Below are positions 53,006 through 62,308 of a stretch of 64,000 nt of DNA, piece by piece; the first letter of the stretch is position 1, and each line of letters starts with the position of its first letter. The position numbers were made by a program, and so were the translations under genes. The stretch is from Pseudomonadota bacterium. Its GTDB lineage: Bacteria; Pseudomonadota; Gammaproteobacteria; Pseudomonadales; Oleiphilaceae. The stretch is taken from positions 1 through 64,000 of the forward strand of contig PDPE01000032.1 in NCBI GenBank assembly GCA_002747395.1, read 5' to 3'. Below the pieces are notes generated by a model that was given only the letters and a program-made list of their open reading frames with translations, was not told the origin of the DNA and did not search any database.

Positions 53006-54187
53006 ATGAAAAATGTAGTCATTGTTGCAGCAGCAAGAACCCCTGTTGGTACTTTCGGCGGAAGCCTGTCCTCGCTGCCCGCAGACAAACTGGGAACCAC
53101 AGTGATTCAGTCCTTGCTGGAGCGCAGCGGCCTGAAAGGCGAGCAAATTGATGAAGTGATTATCGGCCAGGTTTTAACTGCCGGTTGCGGCCAGAATCCG
53201 GCTCGCCAGGCCAGCCTGAATGCCGGTATCCCTGATACGGTTCCGGCCATGACCATCAATAAGGTCTGTGGTTCCGGCCTCAAGTCGGTTCACTTTGCCG
53301 CTCAGGCAATTATGCTTGGCGATGCCGAAATTATCATCGCTGGCGGCCAGGAATCCATGAGCCAATCGCCACATGTCGTGCCAGGTTCACGTAACGGGCA
53401 GCGTATGGGACACTGGGAAATGATCGACACAATGATCAAGGATGGCCTGTGGGAAGTGTTTAATGATTACCACATGGGCATCACCGCTGAAAATATTGCC
53501 GAAAAGTATCAGATTTCCCGCGAAGAACAAGATGAGTTCGCCGTTGCCTCACAAAACAAGGCAGAAGCAGCTCAAAAAGCAGGCAAGTTCAACGATGAAA
53601 TTTGCCCCGTAAGTGTTCCCCAAAGAAGAAAAGACCCGATTATTGTCGATACCGACGAAAACCCGCGCCACGGCGCAAGCATCGAAAAATTTGCAGGTAT
53701 GCGCCCTGCATTTAAAAAGGATGGCACCATCACGGCAGCCAATGCGTCTTCTATCAACGATGGCGCTGCTGCCGTCATTCTGTGTGAGGAAGAAAAGGCA
53801 AAAGAGTTGGGCCTGCCCGTCCTTGGCAGAATCAAGGCCTACGCAAGCGCAGGTGTCGACCCTAAAATCATGGGAACCGGCCCGATTCCAGCCACCCGGA
53901 ACTGCCTGAAAAAAGCAGGCTGGACGATTGATGACCTGGACCTGATCGAAGCCAACGAAGCCTTTGCAGCACAGGCCATCTCTGTCAACCGTGATCTTGC
54001 ATGGGATACCGGCAAGGTGAATGTGAACGGTGGTGCCATTGCTCTTGGTCACCCCATTGGTGCATCAGGCTGTCGGATTCTGGTTACACTTCTGCATGAA
54101 ATGCAGCGCCAGGATGCCAAAAAAGGCCTGGCTACACTCTGTATCGGTGGCGGTATGGGCGTATCACTTGCCGTAGAAAGAGACTGA
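53006..54187 (+). CDS. acetyl-CoA C-acetyltransferase (thiolase)
   Basis: This thiolase joins two acetyl-CoA into acetoacetyl-CoA or runs in reverse. The 393-residue protein has the nucleophile in [13 protein letters not shown] (Cys near 88), [18 protein letters not shown] and the second cysteine in CIGGGMG. It matches AtoB/PhaA-type short-chain thiolases. AAGGAGA lies before the start and a strong hairpin follows. It could feed the mevalonate pathway encoded 20 kb away, or fatty-acid or polyhydroxybutyrate metabolism. Confidence 0.95.
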   Translation: MKNVVIVAAARTPVGTFGGSLSSLPADKLGTTVIQSLLERSGLKGEQIDEVIIGQVLTAGCGQNPARQASLNAGIPDTVPAMTINKVCGSGLKSVHFAAQAIMLGDAEIIIAGGQESMSQSPHVVPGSRNGQRMGHWEMIDTMIKDGLWEVFNDYHMGITAENIAEKYQISREEQDEFAVASQNKAEAAQKAGKFNDEICPVSVPQRRKDPIIVDTDENPRHGASIEKFAGMRPAFKKDGTITAANASSINDGAAAVILCEEEKAKELGLPVLGRIKAYASAGVDPKIMGTGPIPATRNCLKKAGWTIDDLDLIEANEAFAAQAISVNRDLAWDTGKVNVNGGAIALGHPIGASGCRILVTLLHEMQRQDAKKGLATLCIGGGMGVSLAVERD

Positions 54188-54234
54188 GAAAGAAACTGAT
54201 TTGCATCTTTCCATTTTCATTAATTACTACATCC

Positions 54235-54260
54235 CCGCGCAGCATTGACTGCGCGGTTTC
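54235..54260 (+). terminator. terminator after the thiolase gene
   Basis: CCGCGCAG (54235-54242) and CTGCGCGG (54249-54256) form a perfect 8-bp stem with a 6-base loop, followed by TTTC. It lies 48 bases after the thiolase stop and fits a rho-independent terminator with a short T-run. Confidence 0.75.
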
Positions 54261-54331
54261 GTGGTCGCTGGCCAACGGGTGCCACCGGTGAAACAACAGG
54301 CTTTGAACGCCGGATAGAATGAGACAGCACA

Positions 54332-54886
54332 ATGGAAGCCAAAAAGCTGAAAACCTTTGAAGATTTACAGGCAGCCTGGCAGGAAGACGAACGCGTTGAG
54401 CTTATCAATGGTGACATAGTAAAACGTCCCATGTCACGATTTGAACACGGCTCGTCTCAAGGTATGGTGTTTGCGGAGCTGACCCCCTACCGAAAGGGTA
54501 AAGGGCCAGGCGGTTGGTGGTTTGGAACCGAAATCAGCGTTCGTTACAGTGAGCATCACTGCCCCCGCCATGATGTTGCAGGTTGGCGAAAAGCGAGAGT
54601 GCATGAGAAACCCAAAGGGGTCGTGGCAGTCATTCCGGACTGGGTTTGCGAGATTACCTCTCCTGGCCATGAAAAAAAGGACTTTCTCCATAATTTGCTG
54701 CTACTACAGGAAAAGCAGGTTCCCTTCTACTGGATTATCAGCCCGGAAGACCAGTCGCTCATCGCCTGTAAACTGGTTGATGGTAAATATTCAGTGATTG
54801 AAGCTATCGATCATGGCGAGGGAACCGCACGAATTGAGCCTTTTTTAGAAGTAGAGTTTGATTTGAATGAACTGTTTCATGCCTGA
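54332..54886 (+). CDS. Uma2-family (DUF820) putative nuclease
   Basis: A 184-residue protein of the Uma2 family, which has a PD-(D/E)XK restriction-nuclease fold and is common in cyanobacteria and scattered elsewhere. It shows ERVELINGDIVKRPM, a metal-binding candidate RHDVAGWRK, and PDWVCEITSPGHEKKD, then VPFYWIISPEDQSL. Role unknown; often found near mobile or defence genes, but here it stands between housekeeping genes. Confidence 0.85.
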   Translation: MEAKKLKTFEDLQAAWQEDERVELINGDIVKRPMSRFEHGSSQGMVFAELTPYRKGKGPGGWWFGTEISVRYSEHHCPRHDVAGWRKARVHEKPKGVVAVIPDWVCEITSPGHEKKDFLHNLLLLQEKQVPFYWIISPEDQSLIACKLVDGKYSVIEAIDHGEGTARIEPFLEVEFDLNELFHA

Positions 54887-54898
54887 CAATAGCCTGCG

Positions 54899-55675
54899 TT
54901 AACCCTTGCGCTCGAGGAAAGCGATTAATACCGATTTCGCTTCGTTGATCATATGCGCCAGATAATTACTGCCACCCCGATCCGGATGAAATTTCTGAAT
55001 CAGTTTCCGGTGTGCTGCTATCACCTGTTTTTTGGTTGCCCCCTTTTCCAGACCTAAAATCTGCAGGGCGTCGTTCACCGATAGGGAATTGCCACGGGCT
55101 CCTGTTGAAGACTTTCCACCATTTGAAGACTCTGCCCCCGCAGCATGATCAAAACCAAACTGTTGACGCCATGTCGGGCCAAACCGGCCGGCACAATACG
55201 CTTCTATCAATGGCAAGGAATCCGGCGACCGTGCCATGGCCAACTCGAACAGGCTGATGATTTCCTCCATTGAAAGCGTATCCATATCCCGCCCTGCCAG
55301 GGCTCCGGTCAACACCCTGCCAGATATTTTCCCGATACTATGATCCAGTTCCAGTTGAACCAGCCTGGTTTTCACCGAAGAACGATTGGCATTGCCCGCT
55401 GTTGACCCGCTTGCCTGCGATATCAGCTTGCGCAAAAAAGGCAGATACCGCAACAACCCCATTGACCGCCGTAAAAAAGGCAGTGCACCGGCAATCGCGG
55501 CAAAGAGTATATGCAGGCGCCCGGTAACGACCAGAATGACAAGAGTAACCAGAAAAGCGCCCACTCCTCCCTTGATGAGCATTGATTTTTTTCTCTCGGG
55601 GCTGGCTTTTTTCCATTCTGTAAAATACAAATAGGCAATAACGCCAACAATGATTAGAATAACGAGTTTGGACAA
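54899..55675 (-). CDS. membrane-anchored J-domain protein
   Basis: A 258-residue protein with two N-terminal hydrophobic segments (about residues 3-20 and 34-70) and a C-terminal J-domain. The J-domain shows DALQILGLEKGATKKQVIA and the HPD motif in KFHPDRGGS, needed to stimulate DnaK. The middle part has a tetratricopeptide-like helical region. The proposed start is TTG 55675 with GAGGAAG upstream; a GTG at 55714 is possible. Probably recruits DnaK to the inner membrane. Confidence 0.83.
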   Translation of the reverse strand: MSKLVILIIVGVIAYLYFTEWKKASPERKKSMLIKGGVGAFLVTLVILVVTGRLHILFAAIAGALPFLRRSMGLLRYLPFLRKLISQASGSTAGNANRSSVKTRLVQLELDHSIGKISGRVLTGALAGRDMDTLSMEEIISLFELAMARSPDSLPLIEAYCAGRFGPTWRQQFGFDHAAGAESSNGGKSSTGARGNSLSVNDALQILGLEKGATKKQVIAAHRKLIQKFHPDRGGSNYLAHMINEAKSVLIAFLERKG

Positions 55676-55757
55676 AGGGGCTTCCTCTGGATCAGCGCAA
55701 TAGCAAATTGACACCTATTCTAAAGTGAGACGACTGAAATGTGGAGAGCTCAATAAC

Positions 55758-56600
55758 ATGATCGCCTACCAGGGACAAAGTGGTGCGTATTCTCATCTGG
55801 CCTGCCAGCACGTCTTCCCTGACGAACCGGTATTGGCCTGTGATTCGTTTGTAGAAGCCATGATGAAAGTGGAAAAAAAGCAGGCTGCACTTGCCATGAT
55901 CCCGGTGGAAAACTCTACCGCAGGGCGAGTGGAAGAAATCTATCGGCTGATTCCCAAAATGAGCCTGCATATCGTGGGGGAGCATTTTGAGCCTGTCAAT
56001 CATTGTCTGCTCGCCAGGCCCGGAGCATCAATAGACTCGCTGACCTCGGTTGCGTCGCACCCCCAGGCCCTCGCCCAGTGTGCTTCAGGTATAGAAAAAC
56101 TCGGACTGACCACAAGGGCTGCCTTTGATACTGCAGGTGCAGCCCAGCAAATAGCAGAGGGAAAAGGCAGTGAAGCCGCCATTGCCTCAAGCCTGGCGGC
56201 CAAACTCTACAACCTGGATATACTGATTGAGAACTTTGAAGATAACTCCGGCAATACAACGCGCTTTATCATACTCAGCCACGCCCGGAACCTGCCGCCA
56301 TTACAGGAAGGCGTTTCCTATATTACTTCCTTGATATTCAAGGTCAGGAATATTCCCGCTGCGCTATACAAGACTCTGGGCGGTTTTGCCACCAATGGCA
56401 TCAACCTCGCCAAACTGGAAAGCTACATGCCAGGGGGCACGCTCAACTCCAGCCAGTTTCATATAGACATACACGGCCACGTTGAGCAGCCTGGATTGCA
56501 ACTGGCTTTGGAAGAATTAAATTTTTTTGCTGAAGATGTCCGTTTGCTCGGCACCTACCCGGCACACCCGTTTCGACTCAGTCAGGCATTTTATGACTGA
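55758..56600 (+). CDS. pheA: prephenate dehydratase (monofunctional)
   Basis: This enzyme makes phenylpyruvate from prephenate for phenylalanine synthesis. The 280-residue protein has the PDT core with AYQGQSGAYSHLA, the catalytic NTTRF, and a C-terminal ACT domain with GGFATNGINLAKLESYM. It lacks the chorismate mutase domain found in the bifunctional P-protein usual in gammaproteobacteria. The LESYM and LALEELNFF pattern resembles alphaproteobacterial-type PDTs. ATG 55758 has GGAGAG upstream. Confidence 0.92.
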   Translation: MIAYQGQSGAYSHLACQHVFPDEPVLACDSFVEAMMKVEKKQAALAMIPVENSTAGRVEEIYRLIPKMSLHIVGEHFEPVNHCLLARPGASIDSLTSVASHPQALAQCASGIEKLGLTTRAAFDTAGAAQQIAEGKGSEAAIASSLAAKLYNLDILIENFEDNSGNTTRFIILSHARNLPPLQEGVSYITSLIFKVRNIPAALYKTLGGFATNGINLAKLESYMPGGTLNSSQFHIDIHGHVEQPGLQLALEELNFFAEDVRLLGTYPAHPFRLSQAFYD

Positions 56601-56665
56601 CACTGTACAGACCCCGAACCGGGGCACACAACCCGTACATTCAAAAAAACCAGAAAGGACATCCT

Positions 56666-57472
56666 GTGGCTGATAACCATCTTTATGCTATTTCCTGTTT
56701 CACACTGAATCTGGCCATGCAGGCCGGTGAAATCATGTCCCGGGAACGAAGTCATGCGACGCTGGAGCATTCCTATAAAAACAACGAAGAACTGGTCACC
56801 AATGCCGATATCAAGGTCGATCAGTTCATCAGTAAACAGCTCAAAAGGAATTTCCCCGACCATATCATCGTATCCGAGGAGGAAAACCCGGATTTGGCCC
56901 GCATGGCAATAACCGATCAACCCATGTGGATCGTTGACCCGATTGACGGTACGGTTAACTATGCTCATGGCCAGTTTCATTCCGCTGTCTCTATTGCCTA
57001 TGTGGAACAGGGCGAGGTCAAGGTGGGGGTCGTGCACTGCCCCTTTCTGAACGAAACATTTAGCGCAATAAAGGGTGTCCACAGCGTAATGAACCACAAA
57101 CCCATTCACGTCAGCGACACAACCGCACTGGACAAGGCTCTGATTGCAACAGGCTTCCCGTATCATAAAGAGGATACCGGAATGCTGACAAACCGCCTCT
57201 CGAAGGTGCTGGCCAACTGTCAGGATATCCGCAGACTGGGCTCTGCAGCTATGGATATCTGCTGGGTTGCCATGGGCAGACTCGATGGTTACTACGAATC
57301 ACTCAAACCCTGGGATTTCGCAGCCGCCCGACTTGTTGCCGCAGAAGCAGGAGCGGTTTGTGGCCACTTCAGCGCGGTTCCGGAAGGCATCCCGGCAGAA
57401 CTGTTTGGTGACGATATCATCATTGCCAACCCTCATATCTATGAACCACTGCGGAGCCTTCTTGTTGACTGA
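56666..57472 (+). CDS. inositol-monophosphatase-family phosphatase
   Basis: A 268-residue metal-dependent phosphatase of the IMPase family. It has the metal site VTNADIKVDQ, EE at about residues 71-72, and the signature WIVDPIDGTVNYAHG (about 88-102), and LKPWDFAAARLVAAEAG for the last site. Substrate could be inositol phosphate or a related sugar phosphate; distinction from SuhB and CysQ is not certain. It starts with GTG 56666, with AAGGA upstream. Confidence 0.87.
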   Translation: MADNHLYAISCFTLNLAMQAGEIMSRERSHATLEHSYKNNEELVTNADIKVDQFISKQLKRNFPDHIIVSEEENPDLARMAITDQPMWIVDPIDGTVNYAHGQFHSAVSIAYVEQGEVKVGVVHCPFLNETFSAIKGVHSVMNHKPIHVSDTTALDKALIATGFPYHKEDTGMLTNRLSKVLANCQDIRRLGSAAMDICWVAMGRLDGYYESLKPWDFAAARLVAAEAGAVCGHFSAVPEGIPAELFGDDIIIANPHIYEPLRSLLVD

Positions 57473-57602
57473 ACAGCCAAAAAAACCAAATTCTGCTATC
57501 ATCCAAAGCAAACAACCGGCAACCCTGTTGACAATGATCCTGTCAGCAATGGCGCGACTGCCAATTCTGACAAAACATACGACCACACACCGGAGAGGAT
57601 AA

Positions 57603-58436
57603 ATGATGCAATGGCCACTGATTGTGGAACCGGATCAATTGATTGAAGAATCAAACCACCCGGATCTGTTAATTGTCGATCTTTGCAGCCCGGGGAACTA
57701 TCAACAGGGTCACATCCCTGGCGCCGTTCATGTTCACCCGGTGGAAACGCAGTCAGGCCGACAACCAGGCCCCGGGAAACTGCCAAAGATAGAACGGCTT
57801 TCCCGCCTGGTTACACGATTGGGTATTACTGAAAATACACACATCGTTGTTTATGACGATGAAGGCGGAGGCTGGGCAGGCAGATTCACCTGGCTTCTGG
57901 ACAGCATTGGCCATACCCGCTATTCCTTGCTAAACGGCGGCCTGATTGCCTGGATCAACGAGGGGCACCCGACGTCCAGTGAGCCGGCGCCACCCGCAGC
58001 AACCGCACCGGTTCTCCGGGACATAACAATCAACCCCGATATTTCAGTCAGTTGCGAAGAGCTGATGTCATTGCTTGAACAGGGCAACGTCCGTATATGG
58101 GATGCCCGATCCCACGCAGAGTTTACCGGCCAGACCATAACCGCAGAGAGGGGTGGAAGAATACCCGGCGCCATTCATTTCGAATGGACACAGGTAATGG
58201 ACCCGGACCGGAATTACCGTCTGAAGCCCCTGAATACACTGAGACAGACTCTCGCCAACATCGGGCTGACCGAATCCACACCAATCATCACCCATTGTCA
58301 GACGCATCACAGGTCAGGCTTGACCTACTTTGTTGGCAAGGCATTGGGGTTCGACATCAAAGCCTATGACGGCTCCTGGTCAGAATGGGGAAACCGGCCC
58401 GATACCCCTGTTGAAGCCGAAACCAGGGCTTGTTGA
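57603..58436 (+). CDS. rhodanese-type sulfurtransferase
   Basis: A 277-residue protein with two rhodanese domains, as in SseA-like thiosulfate or 3-mercaptopyruvate sulfurtransferases. The N-terminal domain is inactive-type; the C-terminal domain has the catalytic cysteine in ITHCQTHHRSGL (about residue 238). Loop length matches thiosulfate sulfurtransferases loosely; the natural donor is not certain. It precedes psd, a pairing also found in other gammaproteobacteria. Confidence 0.87.
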   Translation: MMQWPLIVEPDQLIEESNHPDLLIVDLCSPGNYQQGHIPGAVHVHPVETQSGRQPGPGKLPKIERLSRLVTRLGITENTHIVVYDDEGGGWAGRFTWLLDSIGHTRYSLLNGGLIAWINEGHPTSSEPAPPAATAPVLRDITINPDISVSCEELMSLLEQGNVRIWDARSHAEFTGQTITAERGGRIPGAIHFEWTQVMDPDRNYRLKPLNTLRQTLANIGLTESTPIITHCQTHHRSGLTYFVGKALGFDIKAYDGSWSEWGNRPDTPVEAETRAC

Positions 58437-58536
58437 AAACCCGTGCCGGTGTTTGATGCCCGGCACGCTGATACGCTCCGTTCACAGATACGATTCACGA
58501 TACTGATTCAAAAAACCGATTTACAAGAGCAACCCG

Positions 58537-59388
58537 ATGAACTTTGACGACCTATTTGTATTAAGCCAGCATCTCGTCCCACAACATACAGTAACCAGGG
58601 CTGCCGGTCTGCTTGCCAAGTCGGAAATACCGGCTGTAAAAAACCTCATCATCAGCCGGTTTATTCAGCAGTACGGGGTGAATATGGCAGAGGCTGCACG
58701 TGAGAATGCCGAGGATTATGACAGTTTCAATGACTTTTTTACCCGGGAACTGAAGCCTGATGCTCGCATCATAGATAACTCACCGAACAGTCTGGTATCC
58801 CCGGTTGACGGAGCATTCAGTCAGATTGGCGACATTGAACAGGGTAAAATCTTTCAGGCAAAGGGACACAGCTTCTCTTTGGCTGATCTGTTAGGCGGCA
58901 CTCGTACTGACACCAGGCCATTTCAGGATGGCAAGTTCACCACGATCTACCTGTCTCCCAAAGACTACCACCGAATTCATATGCCCATCACGGGCACGCT
59001 GAGGGAAATGATTTACATACCCGGCAAGCTGTACTCGGTAAACCCGATCACCACGCAAAATGTGCCGAATCTTTTTGCCCGAAATGAGCGGGTCGTCACT
59101 CTGTTTGATACCGATATCGGGCCAATGGCCCTGGTGCTGGTGGGAGCGATGATTGTGGCGAGTGTAGCAACTGTCTGGGCTGGCACCATTGCTCCGGGCA
59201 ATCAGATCAGTCACAAAAGGTATGAAGGCAGGGAGGCCGTTACCCTGCAAAAAGGCGAAGAAATGGGGCGCTTCCTCCTGGGTTCCACCGTGGTGTTGGC
59301 GTTTGGCAAGGGCAGGATAAACTGGGAGACAAAGATCCGACCGGAACAGGAAGTCAGGCTGGGGGAAAAAATAGGTTCACTGCTATAG
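58537..59388 (+). CDS. psd: phosphatidylserine decarboxylase proenzyme
   Basis: Psd makes phosphatidylethanolamine. The 283-residue proenzyme self-cleaves at LGST (about residues 248-251), where serine becomes the pyruvoyl cofactor. The self-cleavage triad residues are visible as D in SPVDGAFSQIG and H in DYHRIHMP. It lies between the rhodanese and convergent epmA. Confidence 0.96.
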   Translation: MNFDDLFVLSQHLVPQHTVTRAAGLLAKSEIPAVKNLIISRFIQQYGVNMAEAARENAEDYDSFNDFFTRELKPDARIIDNSPNSLVSPVDGAFSQIGDIEQGKIFQAKGHSFSLADLLGGTRTDTRPFQDGKFTTIYLSPKDYHRIHMPITGTLREMIYIPGKLYSVNPITTQNVPNLFARNERVVTLFDTDIGPMALVLVGAMIVASVATVWAGTIAPGNQISHKRYEGREAVTLQKGEEMGRFLLGSTVVLAFGKGRINWETKIRPEQEVRLGEKIGSLL

Positions 59389-59441
59389 CCCTGGAACCGT
59401 TGGGTGGCTCGGGCAGCGCCCACCAGCCGGTCTCCTCCTGG

Positions 59442-60440
59442 TCAGGCCCTCTCTTCAGGGAATGCCAGCACCTCATCAATTGTCGATGCCCCACACACTG
59501 CCATCAGCAATCGGTCAATACCAAGAGCAACGCCGGCACATTCCGGCAAGCCGCTGGTCAATGCCGCATACAGCCTTTGATCCGGTGGTACGGGAGGCAC
59601 ACCATGATCAGCCCGATACCGGTTATCCCTGTCAAAACGAGCCAGTTGCTCGTCCGCATTTGTCAGTTCAAAATACCCGTTAGCCAACTCGATACCATCC
59701 ACATAAAGTTCAAACCGACGTGCAACTGCCTGCCCTTTGATTATTGAAATTTTGGCCAGAGCCGCCTGTGAAGCCGGGTAGTGATAGACAAAAACCGCCC
59801 TGCCTGCCAGTTTCGGCTCAATCGCATGAGTCATAATCAAATCCAGACAGGTATCCCGGCCCAATACGGCAACATCAGCAATCCCCGTTAGCGATCGGGC
59901 CAGGCTCGCAATCTCGGACGTTGACGCTGACATCGGGTCAATATTCGCCCAGGTGTCAAACAGTTCCTGATAACTGTAGCGTTCAATGGACGGTGTGCGA
60001 CCGGACAGCCGGAGCATCACCTCCGAAATCAACTCGCCAACCTCATCCATCAACTGAAAATCATCAAAACCGGGGCGATACCATTCCAGCATGGTAAATT
60101 CTGAATTGTGATTCCTTCCGCGTTCTTCACGCCTGAATGCCTTGCATATCTGAAAGATCGGCCCGCTTCCGGCTGCCAGCAGTCGCTTCATGGCAAATTC
60201 CGGGGATGTTTGCAGATATTTAAGTGAACTGGCCGGCCACTGATCAATTTGAATACTGTGCAGGTGAGGATCTGTTGCGGAAGATGCGCACAGCAATGGC
60301 GTTTCCACTTCCATGACATTTCGCGAATGAAAAAAAAGGCGGATTCGGGCCAATAAATCCGCTCTTGTACGAAGCGCATCCAAACCACAGGCCGGACGCC
60401 AGTCTGTTAATGAAGACACGACCAGGGAATACGCCTCCAT
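59442..60440 (-). CDS. epmA: EF-P beta-lysylation ligase EpmA (PoxA/GenX)
   Basis: EpmA attaches (R)-beta-lysine to EF-P. The 332-residue protein is a class II lysyl-tRNA-synthetase-like catalytic core without the anticodon domain. It has FQICKAFRREERGRNHNSEF (motif 2) and GVALGIDRLLMAVCG (motif 3). Gene order psd-epmA-efp-epmB groups the whole modification system. A 14-base triplicate repeat lies just upstream of its start. Confidence 0.95.
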   Translation of the reverse strand: MEAYSLVVSSLTDWRPACGLDALRTRADLLARIRLFFHSRNVMEVETPLLCASSATDPHLHSIQIDQWPASSLKYLQTSPEFAMKRLLAAGSGPIFQICKAFRREERGRNHNSEFTMLEWYRPGFDDFQLMDEVGELISEVMLRLSGRTPSIERYSYQELFDTWANIDPMSASTSEIASLARSLTGIADVAVLGRDTCLDLIMTHAIEPKLAGRAVFVYHYPASQAALAKISIIKGQAVARRFELYVDGIELANGYFELTNADEQLARFDRDNRYRADHGVPPVPPDQRLYAALTSGLPECAGVALGIDRLLMAVCGASTIDEVLAFPEERA

Positions 60441-60450
60441 GCCGCCGCTT

Positions 60451-60492
60451 TTGATTTATCGCACTTGATATGTCGCACTTGATTTGTCGTAG
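60451..60492. repeat. 14-bp tandem repeat upstream of epmA
   Basis: Three copies of a 14-base unit, TTGATTTATCGCAC (60451-60464), TTGATATGTCGCAC (60465-60478) and TTGATTTGTCGTAG (60479-60492), lie between epmA and efp. They could affect epmA translation initiation or be an inert duplication. Confidence 0.85.
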
Positions 60493-60534
60493 CTGACTGG
60501 TATTTGTCGTACCAGACTGACTTCTCTGACGAGC

Positions 60535-61107
60535 TTAACTTTTGACTCTGCTTACATACTCCCCGGAGCGTGTATCTATTTTCAGCACTTCACCGATATT
60601 GATAAACAGGGGAACATTGACAACAGCGCCGGTTGACAGGGTAGCGGGCTTGGAACCGCCCTGTGCCGTATCACCCTTAACACCGGGGTCGGTCTCGACC
60701 ACTTCGAGCTCGACAAAATTGGCTGGCGTGACGGTAAGCGGTGCACCGTTAAACAGGGTAACTGAATAAACATCCTGCTCCTTCAGCCACAGCTTGCAGT
60801 CACCCACTGCCTTTGCATCTGCGGCATACTGTTCAAAGGAACCGTCTGTCAGCATAAAATGCCAGAATTCACCGTCGGTATACACATATTCCATATCCAG
60901 TTCCATGACATCCGCACCTTCCAGAGATTCACCAGACTTGAAAGTACGCTCCCAGGTACGGCCGGTACCGAGATTTTTCAATTTAACCCGGTTAAATGCC
61001 TGGCCCTTGCCCGGCTTGACATATTCGTTATCAACGATGGAGCAAGGCTCGCCATCGAGCATAACTTTAAGACCTGATTTAAATTCGTTGGTAGAATAAC
61101 TGGCCAT
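60535..61107 (-). CDS. efp: elongation factor P
   Basis: EF-P rescues ribosomes stalled at polyproline. The 190-residue protein has the usual three beta-domains. The modification site is Lys34 in [12 protein letters not shown], matching the E. coli site lysylated by Epm[21 protein letters not shown] is also typical. Divergent from epmB with a short intergenic gap and 94 bases upstream of epmA on the same strand. Confidence 0.97.
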   Translation of the reverse strand: MASYSTNEFKSGLKVMLDGEPCSIVDNEYVKPGKGQAFNRVKLKNLGTGRTWERTFKSGESLEGADVMELDMEYVYTDGEFWHFMLTDGSFEQYAADAKAVGDCKLWLKEQDVYSVTLFNGAPLTVTPANFVELEVVETDPGVKGDTAQGGSKPATLSTGAVVNVPLFINIGEVLKIDTRSGEYVSRVKS

Positions 61108-61183
61108 GATTCCTCACAGAAAATAGAGATTGATTGAAAAACTTGTTTTATACCGTTTTAAAAAAGCCAAAGGATGACGGGTA

Positions 61184-62200
61184 ATGATACCGCGAATTGA
61201 CAGTTCGATTGAAGGGCCACAATGGAAGAAAATTCTCTCCGACTCGCTGGACACACCTGAAAAACTGGCCGATTACCTTGAGTTTTCTGCCGAAACGCGC
61301 CTGTCGTTGCTCAGCATCAGCGGCAAGCTGGCACAATTCCCGCTGCGCGTACCCAAACCCTATGCGGATCGAATGGCAAAGGGCGATCTCAACGACCCCC
61401 TGCTCCGCCAGGTTCTTCCCGATGCGCGGGAGTTATCCTCGTCAACAGGCTACTCGACTGACCCGCTTGAAGAGAAAAACGCAAACCTGATACCGGGACT
61501 GCTCCATAAATACAAAAGCCGCGCACTGTTGATTTTAAATGGCAGTTGCCCGGTTCACTGTCGCTATTGTTTTCGTCGCAACTTTCCCTACAAGGACAAC
61601 CGGAATGCCGCAAACGACTGGAGTAATGCAATTCGTTATATCGCCTCGGACAGCGCCATCAATGAAGTCATTCTCAGCGGCGGTGATCCTCTCACCTACC
61701 CTGACAAATATCTTCGCTCACTGACTGACCAACTGACCGTATTACCCAATATCAAACGCATTCGAATCCATACACGATTTCCTGTCGTGATACCTGAAAG
61801 GGTGGATCAGGGGCTACTCCGCTGGCTCACAGAGGTGCAAACCAGAAAAATAATGGTCTTGCACATCAACCACCCTAACGAACTGGACCATAACCTGAGC
61901 AAAGCGCTCCTTGATCTGAAAGAAACCGACACCCTGCTACTGAATCAGGCAGTTCTGCTGAAAGGAATTAACGACTCTGCGAAGGTGCAGGCCAACCTGT
62001 GCGAAAGCCTGTTTGATGCCGGCGTACTCCCCTATTATCTGCATCTGCCGGACAAGGTAACGGGCACAGCACATTTTGACCTGGATGAATCAGCAGCAAA
62101 AGCTGTCATTCACGACATGCGAGCACGTTTGCCCGGCTTCCTGGTACCCAGGCTGGCCCGCGAAATACCGGGAAAGCCCTCAAAAACAATTATTTCCTGA
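61184..62200 (+). CDS. epmB: EF-P lysine 2,3-aminomutase EpmB
   Basis: EpmB converts L-lysine to (R)-beta-lysine for EF-P modification. The 338-residue protein has the radical SAM motif CPVHCRYCFRR (about residues 120-130) and the substrate/PLP region, including VILSGGDPLTYPDKYL and DKVTGTAHFDLDE near the end. It is divergent from efp, the common arrangement. Confidence 0.95.
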   Translation: MIPRIDSSIEGPQWKKILSDSLDTPEKLADYLEFSAETRLSLLSISGKLAQFPLRVPKPYADRMAKGDLNDPLLRQVLPDARELSSSTGYSTDPLEEKNANLIPGLLHKYKSRALLILNGSCPVHCRYCFRRNFPYKDNRNAANDWSNAIRYIASDSAINEVILSGGDPLTYPDKYLRSLTDQLTVLPNIKRIRIHTRFPVVIPERVDQGLLRWLTEVQTRKIMVLHINHPNELDHNLSKALLDLKETDTLLLNQAVLLKGINDSAKVQANLCESLFDAGVLPYYLHLPDKVTGTAHFDLDESAAKAVIHDMRARLPGFLVPRLAREIPGKPSKTIIS

Positions 62201-62308
62201 CTTATACCATTTCTTTGCTATGCTTGATGTATAAAATTGACTTCTTTGATCAAGAACGTGAACCGAATCAACGAGTATGGTGCATTCTGAATGGAAGGTA
62301 CAAGCCGA

